Below, piece by piece: positions 39,694 to 44,819 of a stretch of DNA of 44,819 bases; the stretch's first letter is position 1, and each line of letters begins with the position of its first letter. A program made the translations under genes and the position numbers. The stretch comes from Streptomyces sp. NP160 (lineage in GTDB: Bacteria > Actinomycetota > Actinomycetes > Actinomycetales > Quadrisphaeraceae): positions 219,883 through 264,701 of the forward strand of contig NZ_VDMJ01000006.1 in assembly GCF_006335115.1 (NCBI RefSeq). Reading direction: 5' to 3'. The notes beneath the pieces are model-generated. The model worked only from the letters and a program-made list of their open reading frames with translations, was not told the DNA's origin and ran no database searches.

Positions 39694-40656
39694 GTGCGCG
39701 AACCGGGGCAGACGCAGGTGCGAGTGCTGGCGCTGGTGTACGCCGTCAGCGGACTCCTCCTGCTGGTCTCCGCGGCCACGCCCCTCAGCCCGAGCTCACC
39801 GCTGGCGGTGATCCGCACCCTCGGCGTGGCGGGCGTCGCCGTCGCGGTGGCGCTCCCGCTGCTGGGCCGGCGCTGGCCGGCGGGCACCGTCCACGCCGCG
39901 TTCGCGCTGTTCTCGGTCCTCGTGGCGGTCGCTGCTGCCGTGTCGGTGACCGCGGTGGGGGTGGTCGGGCTGGGGCCGGCGGTGATCGCCGCCTGCCTTT
40001 ACGCCGCCCACGCCTTCCCGGTCTCGACCGGCAGGGTCCACGTGCTGCTCCTGCTGTCGGCGGCGACGGCCGGCGCACTGCTCAGCCCCGCCGGTACGCC
40101 CCTCGTCCCGTGGTCGATCGTCCCGGTGACGGGGGCAGCGGTCTTCGAGGTGCACGGCCTGCTGGTGCGCCGGCTGCAGGCGGCGGCCGACCTGGACCCG
40201 CTGACCGGAGTCGCCAACCGCCGCCACTGGCACGAGGTGGCGTCGCGCGACCTGGTCAGGGCCCACCGGGCTGGTCGACGGCTCAGCGTCGTCCTCATCG
40301 ACCTGGACGGCTTCAAGGCCGTCAACGACGTCCACGGGCACGCCGCGGGAGACGAGCTGCTGAGGGAGCTGGCGCGGTGCTGGCAGCGGGAGCTGCGCCG
40401 CGAGGACCTGCTGGGGCGCCACGGTGGGGACGAGTTCGTGATCAGCCTGCCGGGCACCAGCCCCTCGGAGGCCGCGGCGCTGGTCGCACGGCTGCGGTCC
40501 AGCCATCCGATGCCCTGGTCCGCGGGCATCGCCACCTCGGACGAGGGCTGTGACGCGACGTCCCTGCTGGCCCGGGCCGACGCCGACCTGTACGCGCACA
40601 AGCGGGCGAGGCAGAGCGCCGGTCCGCGTGACGAGGTGCCCGACGCGCTGCGCTGA
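39694..40656 (+). CDS. Membrane diguanylate cyclase (GGDEF)
   Basis: A 320-aa protein. Five to six hydrophobic helices occupy residues about 10-150 (ALVYAVSGLLLLVSAA, GVAGVAVAVALPLLG, FALFSVLVAVAAAVSVTA, VLLLLSAATAGALL). A GGDEF domain spans about 165-310: DLDPLTGVANRRHWHE, LSVVLIDLDGFKAVNDVHGH, and the catalytic RHGGDEFVISLPG. A RRED sequence five residues before GGDEF matches the RxxD inhibitory site, so c-di-GMP feedback is likely. GTG 39694 follows a GGAGGAGGAGG tract and is preferred to upstream alternatives. It makes c-di-GMP at the inner face of the membrane. The polysaccharide synthase at 15860 is a conceivable, unproven target of such signalling. Confidence 0.9.
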   Translation: MREPGQTQVRVLALVYAVSGLLLLVSAATPLSPSSPLAVIRTLGVAGVAVAVALPLLGRRWPAGTVHAAFALFSVLVAVAAAVSVTAVGVVGLGPAVIAACLYAAHAFPVSTGRVHVLLLLSAATAGALLSPAGTPLVPWSIVPVTGAAVFEVHGLLVRRLQAAADLDPLTGVANRRHWHEVASRDLVRAHRAGRRLSVVLIDLDGFKAVNDVHGHAAGDELLRELARCWQRELRREDLLGRHGGDEFVISLPGTSPSEAAALVARLRSSHPMPWSAGIATSDEGCDATSLLARADADLYAHKRARQSAGPRDEVPDALR

Positions 40657-40729
40657 CGCCGTCCGCTGACCCGGAGCTCGACCGCGGCCACCGCACCGGC
40701 CCCTCCCGCCGTGGCCGACGGGGAGCCCC

Positions 40730-41176
40730 TCAGCGCTCGTGGGCGAGGCGGTCGACGAGCTCCTCGACCCGCTGGCCGATGTCGTCGCGGACGAGCCGCA
40801 TCCGCTCCACCCCCTCGATGCCGCGAGCCGACGGCTCGTCGGTCTCCCACACCTCCACGGGGGTGCCGCCGACGGGCTCGACGCGGGCCTCGCCGCCGAG
40901 GACGACGACGAGGTCGGCGTCCCGCACGTCGTCGTCGGTGAGCTGGTGGGTGCGGGCGGTGGAGATGTCGACGCCGACCTCGGCCAGGCTCGCCACCGAC
41001 TGCGCGTTCAGCTGCTCCCCGGCCCGGGTGCCGGCGGAGGAGACCTGCACCGCCAGGCCCCGCTGCTCGGCGGCCCGGCGCATCAGGCCGGCGGCCATCT
41101 GGGACTTGCCGCCGTTGCGGACGCAGACGAACAGCACGCGGGGCTCGCTGGTGGTGAGGGGCTCGTCAGTGGTCAT
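40730..41176 (-). CDS. arsC: Low-molecular-weight-phosphatase-type arsenate reductase (mycothiol-linked class)
   Basis: A 148-aa protein with a Rossmann-like LMW-PTP fold. The P-loop is VLFVCVRNGGKSQMAAGLMR: catalytic Cys followed five residues later by Lys-Ser, as in actinobacterial arsenate-mycothiol transferases of the Corynebacterium ArsC1' type, rather than the CxxxxxR of phosphatases. SSAGTRAGEQLNAQSVASLA and DADLVVVLGGEARVEPVGG follow, and VEVWETDEPSARGIEGVERM carries the late acidic motif. It would form arsenate-mycothiol, later reduced by mycoredoxin. ATG 41176 overlaps the acr3 stop (ATGA), so the two are translationally coupled; Acr3 would export the arsenite produced. Confidence 0.88.
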   Translation of the reverse strand: MTTDEPLTTSEPRVLFVCVRNGGKSQMAAGLMRRAAEQRGLAVQVSSAGTRAGEQLNAQSVASLAEVGVDISTARTHQLTDDDVRDADLVVVLGGEARVEPVGGTPVEVWETDEPSARGIEGVERMRLVRDDIGQRVEELVDRLAHER

Positions 41177-42309
41177 CGGGTGCTCCGAGAGGTCACGGCT
41201 GCTGGGGGGACGGTGGGGTCGTCGGGGAAGAAGCGGCGCCCGGCCCACAGGGCGACGTAGACGAGCGCGACGAGGACGGGCACCTCGATCAGGGGGCCCA
41301 CGACGCCGGCGAGGGCCTGGCCGGAGGTGACCCCGAAGGTGCCGATGGCGACGGCGATCGCCAGCTCGAAGTTGTTGCCCGCGGCGGTGAAGGACAGCGT
41401 GGTGGTGCGGGCGTAGTCCAGCCCGATCAGGCGGCCGAGGACGAAGCTGCCGCCGAACACGACGACGAAGTAGGCCAGCAGCGGCAGCGCGATCCGCGCG
41501 ACGTCACCGGGGGCGGAGATGATGGCGTCTCCCTGCAGGGCGAAGAGCAGCACGATCGTGAACAGCAGCCCGTACAGGGCCCAGGGGCCGAGGCGGGGCA
41601 GGAAGCGCTGCTCGTACCAGTCGCGGCCCTTGGCCCGCTCCCCGACGGTGCGGGTCAGGTAGCCGGCGAGCAGGGGGATGCCGAGGAAGACCAGCACCGA
41701 GACCACGATGGCGGCCACGGAGAAGTCCGCGCTGGTGGTCGGCAGGCCCAGCCACACGGGCAGCACCTGCAGGTAGAACCAGCCGAGCGCTGCGAAGGCG
41801 AGGATCTGGAAGACGGAGTTGATCGCCACCAGGACGGCGGCGGCCTCGCGGTCCCCGCAGGCCAGGTCGTTCCAGATGAGGACCATGGCGATGCAGCGGG
41901 CCAGTCCGACGATGACCAGGCCGGTGCGGAACTCGGGCTGGTCGGGCAGCAGCAGCCACGCGAGGGCGAACATCAGCGCCGGCCCGAGGCCCCAGTTCAG
42001 CACCAGGGAGGCGGCCAGCATCCGTCGGCCGGCGGTGTCGGAGCTGACGCGGCCGAGCTGGGTGTAGCGGACCTTGGCCAGGACCGGGTACATCATCACC
42101 AGCAGGCCGAGGGCGATCGGCAGGCTCACCGAGCCCACCTCGACGGCGGAGAGGGCGTCGTCCAGGCCGGGGACCAGGCGGCCGAGCGCGAGCCCGAGGG
42201 CCATCGCACCGGCGATCCAGACCGGCAGGAACCTGTCCAGCGCCGACAGGCGGGCGAGCACCGGCGCCTCCGGGCTGGCGGTGGGGCGTTCGGAGACGGT
42301 GTCACTCAC
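41173..42309 (-). CDS. acr3: Arsenite efflux permease Acr3
   Basis: A 378-aa protein with ten predicted membrane helices. Family hallmarks: FLPVWIAGAMALGLALGRLV near the N-terminus, MMYPVLAKVRYTQLG, LNWGLGPALMFALAWL, LARCIAMVLIWNDLACGDRE (containing the conserved Cys of the pore), LGIPLLAGYLTR, and TTTLSFTAAGNNFELAIAVA. It exports As(III), usually driven by proton motive force. GTG 42309; the region upstream is shared with divergent arsR. The stop overlaps arsC by four bases. Length is normal for Acr3(1)/(2) proteins. Confidence 0.95.
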   Translation of the reverse strand: MSDTVSERPTASPEAPVLARLSALDRFLPVWIAGAMALGLALGRLVPGLDDALSAVEVGSVSLPIALGLLVMMYPVLAKVRYTQLGRVSSDTAGRRMLAASLVLNWGLGPALMFALAWLLLPDQPEFRTGLVIVGLARCIAMVLIWNDLACGDREAAAVLVAINSVFQILAFAALGWFYLQVLPVWLGLPTTSADFSVAAIVVSVLVFLGIPLLAGYLTRTVGERAKGRDWYEQRFLPRLGPWALYGLLFTIVLLFALQGDAIISAPGDVARIALPLLAYFVVVFGGSFVLGRLIGLDYARTTTLSFTAAGNNFELAIAVAIGTFGVTSGQALAGVVGPLIEVPVLVALVYVALWAGRRFFPDDPTVPPAAVTSRSTR

Positions 42310-42421
42310 GGCGTGGGGTCCTCGGGCTGCGTGGGCGGGGTGGCCTCGATCGGAACCGTGGCACGGGCATCGACGAGCGTCAACATAGACGGTCGTGGAT
42401 GTCTGGTGGCACACTCGTTTC
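42310..42421. promoter_or_regulatory. Divergent ars promoter/operator region
   Basis: A 112-base gap between acr3 and arsR. A locally AT-richer segment around 42380-42420 contains CATAGAC...GTCTGGTG (42384-42408), a weak dyad, and possible -10 elements: CATAGA for arsR on the plus strand and TATGTT for acr3 on the minus strand, overlapping at 42380-42390. ArsR binding here would repress both directions. The operator itself is not convincing enough to delimit. Confidence 0.45.
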
Positions 42422-42814
42422 GTGGCGACCGCCGTGCAGCTGACCCGCACCGCTCCAGGCGCGGTCGACGAGCTCGACGTCCCGGCGGCCGGTGCCGAGG
42501 CGGTGACGTGCTGCGCGCCCCTGGTGCGCGAGCCGCTGAGCGCCGAGGACGCGGTCGTGCTGGCTCGCACGCTCAAGGCGGTCGCCGACCCCGCGCGGTT
42601 GCGGCTCCTGAGCCTCGTCGCCTCCCACGACGGCGGCGAGGCGTGCGTGTGCGACCTCACCGAGCCCCTCGGCCTGTCCCAGCCCACCGTGAGCCACCAC
42701 CTGAAGGTGCTGGTGGAGGCGGGGCTGCTGACCCGTGACAAGCGAGGCGTGTGGGCCTACTACGCCCTGGTCCCCGGGGCGCTGGACTCCCTGGCCGGGG
42801 TGCTGACCACTTGA
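42422..42814 (+). CDS. arsR: ArsR/SmtB-family arsenic-responsive repressor
   Basis: A 130-aa winged-helix repressor. LARTLKAVADPARLRLLSLV is the family N-terminus. EACVCDLTEPLGLSQPTVSH contains the CxC arsenite-binding motif at the start of the recognition helix region, and HLKVLVEAGLLTRDKRGVWA YYAL is the wing. An additional Cys pair (TCCAPL, about residue 30) precedes the domain and may supply a third thiolate ligand. As(III) binding would release DNA and derepress acr3-arsC. GTG 42422 is taken as the start; ATG 42395 would add a Trp/His-rich extension that overlaps the probable operator. Confidence 0.9.
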   Translation: MATAVQLTRTAPGAVDELDVPAAGAEAVTCCAPLVREPLSAEDAVVLARTLKAVADPARLRLLSLVASHDGGEACVCDLTEPLGLSQPTVSHHLKVLVEAGLLTRDKRGVWAYYALVPGALDSLAGVLTT

Positions 42815-42869
42815 TGGACCGACCGCCCCGCGTCGACCGCGGAGCGGGCAGAGCGGGAGGAGCGCGGCC

Positions 42870-43445
42870 GTGATCAGTCCCAGGACGGCCCGGGCCGAGG
42901 ACGTCGTCGTCCGCGCGATGACCGAGCAGGACTGGCCGGCGGTCCGGGAGGTCTACGCCGCCGGCATCGCCACCGGGCACGCCACCTTCGAGGCCACCCC
43001 GCCCAGCTGGCACGACTTCGACGCGGCCAAGGCCCCCGAGCACCGGCTCGTGGCGGTCGACGCCGCCGGGGGAGTGCTGGGGTGGGCCGCCGTCGTCACG
43101 GTCTCGGACCGCTGCGTCTACGCCGGGGTGGTGGAGCACTCCGTCTACGTCGCCCCGGACGCCCGAGGTCGCGGCGTGGGCCGGCTGCTGCTGGACGCGC
43201 TGATCGCGTCCACCGAGGCCGCTGGTGTGTGGACCGTCCAGTCCGGCGTCTTCCCCGAGAACACCGCCAGCCTGGCCCTCCACGCCGCCGCGGGGTTCCG
43301 CACGGTCGGGGTGCGCGAGCGGCTCGGGCTGATGAGCCACGGACCGGAGGCCGGGCGCTGGCGCGACGTGGTGCTCCTCGAGCGCCGCAGCGACCTGGTC
43401 GCGACCGGCTCCCCCCGGAGCGCTGTCCGGCCGGCGCCCCGCTGA
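42870..43445 (+). CDS. GNAT acetyltransferase, PAT/ArsN1-like
   Basis: A 191-aa GNAT enzyme. VVVRAMTEQDWPAVREVYAA, GHATFEATPPSWHDFDAA and EHSVYVAPDARGRGVGRLLL (acetyl-CoA loop R-G-x-G-x-G) match phosphinothricin N-acetyltransferases, as do ENTASLALHAAAGFRTVGVR and MSHGPEAGRWRDVVLLER. Homologues in ars operons (ArsN1) acetylate the natural arsenical antibiotic arsinothricin. The position 55 bases after arsR supports ArsN1, although a phosphinothricin or general amine substrate cannot be excluded. GTG 42870 has GGAGGAG about ten bases upstream. Confidence 0.87.
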   Translation: MISPRTARAEDVVVRAMTEQDWPAVREVYAAGIATGHATFEATPPSWHDFDAAKAPEHRLVAVDAAGGVLGWAAVVTVSDRCVYAGVVEHSVYVAPDARGRGVGRLLLDALIASTEAAGVWTVQSGVFPENTASLALHAAAGFRTVGVRERLGLMSHGPEAGRWRDVVLLERRSDLVATGSPRSAVRPAPR

Positions 43446-43474
43446 CCCGGCGCGGTGCGCCAGGTCCCGGGGCG

Positions 43475-43498
43475 GCGGCGGCAGGCGCCTCCCGCCGC
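43475..43498. terminator. Weak hairpin in convergent gap
   Basis: GCGGCGG/CCGCCGC arms with a 10-base loop lie between the acetyltransferase stop (43445) and the convergent membrane-protein stop (43521). The stem is only 7 bases. Confidence 0.4.
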
Positions 43499-43520
43499 TG
43501 CCGGGGCAGCGGCCTCGAGG

Positions 43521-44069
43521 TCAGCGCGAGCTGGTGCGCTCGGCGCGGGTGAGCTCGTCGTGGTGGTCGTCGCCCTCGACCTCCTTGGCCAGCAGGCCGG
43601 AGCCGAGCGCCCACAGGGCGGAGCCGATGATCGCGACGTAGACGCCGACCTGCGCGGCGAGGTCGTCACCGCGCTCCAGGCCGCCCATCGGCTGGAGGGC
43701 GAAGGCCACGAACTGCACGGTCGCGGCGAGCCCCGAGGCCATGGACACGAGCGTGAGGCCGCGGTGCTGACCGCGTCGGGCCCGCTTGGCGGCGTAGAGC
43801 ATCGCCAGCAGCAGGCCGAGGGCCAGGTAGGCGGTGAAGGGGACCAGGGAGTCGGTGGCGTAGCCGGTGCGGGGGTCGCCCTCGCCGGCCGGGTCGACCC
43901 AGTCCATGAAGGGGGCGACGTTGAGGACGACGACGCCGAGCGCCGCGACGCCGAGACCGGCCTTGCCGGCGCGCCGGTCGTCGCGGGTCCCGCTGGCCGA
44001 GCTGCCCGGCGTCCTGCCGGTCCCGTCAGCGCCGTGGTGGTTCGAGGAGGTGTTCGCGGGGGTGGTCAT
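43521..44069 (-). CDS. Small four-helix membrane protein of unknown function
   Basis: A 182-aa protein. A disordered N-terminal 35 residues (NHHGADGTGRTPGSSASGTR) precedes four hydrophobic segments: AGLGVAALGVVVLNVAPFMD, VPFTAYLALGLLLAMLYAA, LTLVSMASGLAATVQFVAFA and VGVYVAIIGSALWALGSGLL. It ends in an acidic/His tail (EVEGDDHHDELTRAERTS). I do not recognise a characterised family. ATG 44069 has AAGGAG four bases upstream. It follows the desaturase gene on the same strand after a 107-base gap. Confidence 0.72.
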   Translation of the reverse strand: MTTPANTSSNHHGADGTGRTPGSSASGTRDDRRAGKAGLGVAALGVVVLNVAPFMDWVDPAGEGDPRTGYATDSLVPFTAYLALGLLLAMLYAAKRARRGQHRGLTLVSMASGLAATVQFVAFALQPMGGLERGDDLAAQVGVYVAIIGSALWALGSGLLAKEVEGDDHHDELTRAERTSSR

Positions 44070-44176
44070 GAGGACTCCTTGGGTGGCCGTCGGCTGCGCC
44101 GGTGGCCGGGTCGAGCGCTGCGCACGGGTTCGGCGCAGGACCTGGGCTCTGCGCCCAGAGGTCGGGGGGTCAGCCG

Positions 44177-44819
44177 TCAGGCGCGCAGGTGGGCCGCCGA
44201 CTGGCAGGTGAAGGGGTCGCCGGCCTTGAGGCCGACGCGGTTGAGGTGGCCGATGATCGAGCGGTAGGACCCGACGAGGGTCTGCTCGGTGTAGGCGATG
44301 CCGTGCTCGTCGCAGAAGGCGCGCACGATCGGCTGCACGCGTGGCAGGTTCGGCCGGGGCATGCTCGGGAAGAGGTGGTGCTCGACCTGGCGGTTCAGCC
44401 CGCCCATGGCGAAGTCGACCCACGCACCCCCGGAGACGTTGCGCGAGGTGAGCACCTGCCGGGACAGGAAGTCGAGCCGGGCGCCGCGGTCGATGACGGG
44501 CATGCCGACGTGGTTGGGGGCGAAGGCGCCGGCCATGCACACGCCGAGCACGGCCAGGTGCACGACGACGAAGGCGAGCGCCTGCAGCGGGGTCATGACC
44601 AGCAGCAGCCCGGTCAGGTACAGCCCCCAGTGCGCCGCCAGCAGGGCCACGTCGGTCCAGCGGCCCTTGGCGCCGCGCGCCGCCAGGGCGCGGGCGGAGG
44701 CCACGTGCAGGTTGGCCCCGGCCAGCAGCAGCAGGGGCAGGAAGAACCACCCCTGGTGCCGGGTCAGGCGCGCCTTCAGGCCGCGGCGGCTGCGCGCCTC
44801 CTCCTCGTGGAAGGCGACG
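44177..44819 (-). CDS. Fatty acid desaturase, C-terminal part (5' end beyond the window)
   Basis: The frame runs off the right edge; 213 codons of the C-terminal part are visible. It starts FHEEEARSRGLKARLTRHQG, followed by a membrane helix (WFFLPLLLLAGANLHV), a second hydrophobic pair (GLYLTGLLLVMTPLQALAFV) and the third histidine box GGLNRQVEHHLFPSMPRPNL. This QxEHHLFP box is typical of membrane acyl-CoA/acyl-lipid desaturases of the front-end (linoleoyl-desaturase-like) group. The first two histidine boxes must lie beyond position 44819. NHVGMPV and LVGSYRSIIGHLNRVG are also conserved. It would introduce a double bond into membrane fatty acids, using a di-iron centre. Confidence 0.9.
   Translation of the reverse strand, partial: VAFHEEEARSRRGLKARLTRHQGWFFLPLLLLAGANLHVASARALAARGAKGRWTDVALLAAHWGLYLTGLLLVMTPLQALAFVVVHLAVLGVCMAGAFAPNHVGMPVIDRGARLDFLSRQVLTSRNVSGGAWVDFAMGGLNRQVEHHLFPSMPRPNLPRVQPIVRAFCDEHGIAYTEQTLVGSYRSIIGHLNRVGLKAGDPFTCQSAAHLRA

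Overview
The window is very GC-rich (roughly three quarters G+C, with GTG starts as common as ATG). It reads as chromosomal DNA of a high-GC actinobacterium. A CtpC/PacL1-type metal efflux pair, GAF-ANTAR regulators, a mycothiol-type arsenate reductase, RsbU/RsbW/STAS partner-switching proteins and an MgtA-like mannosyltransferase all fit that phylum. Kineosporiales (Kineococcus/Quadrisphaera-like) is my guess, but the sequence alone does not prove it. I see no rRNA, tRNA, CRISPR array, insertion sequence or prophage.

Layout. 1-5.3 kb: minimal zincin peptidase, DUF3140-topoisomerase IB pair, small membrane and SRPBCC proteins, a DUF6941 protein, and a tyrosine-recombinase-like protein that has lost its catalytic tyrosine. 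5.3-7.9 kb: a metal efflux operon (PacL1-like chaperone plus CtpC-like P1B-ATPase) behind its own promoter and a palindromic candidate operator. 8-13.5 kb: GT4 mannosyltransferase, STAS antagonist, cell-wall-binding-repeat protein, aminotransferase, and a soluble GAF-GAF-MCP receptor. 13.5-18.8 kb: five overlapping genes on the minus strand encoding a GAF/degenerate-GGDEF protein, an exosortase-family transpeptidase, a processive GT2, a secreted protein with a PEP-CTERM-like C-terminal anchor, and UDP-GlcNAc 2-epimerase. The operon ends in a strong hairpin beside three 42-bp-spaced palindromes. 19-25.1 kb: a large AAA/LuxR regulator, a Phd-like/LuxR fusion, a GAF-ANTAR-like protein, an RsbW-like kinase and a PAP2-family enzyme. 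25.2-29.6 kb: gcvP behind a glycine riboswitch, with gcvT divergent. 29.6-33.8 kb: methyltransferase, GAF-ANTAR, AraC regulator, and a translationally coupled CDGSH / haem-oxygenase-like diiron protein pair. 33.8-40.7 kb: two divergent SpoIIE/RsbU phosphatases, a hemerythrin-membrane fusion, and a membrane diguanylate cyclase. 40.7-43.4 kb: arsenic cluster (arsC-acr3, divergent arsR and an ArsN1/PAT-like acetyltransferase). The window ends with a small membrane protein and a fatty acid desaturase cut by the right edge.

The best candidate for an under-described system is the exosortase operon. Sortase, probable substrate, polysaccharide synthase, sugar-nucleotide enzyme and a signalling protein are co-translated, which suggests a surface protein anchored together with an exopolysaccharide. 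Several genes share an upstream arrangement in which a -10-like hexamer (CAGCCT, CAGGAT, CACGCT and similar) ends six bases before the start codon. This suggests widespread leaderless transcription and was used to choose starts.
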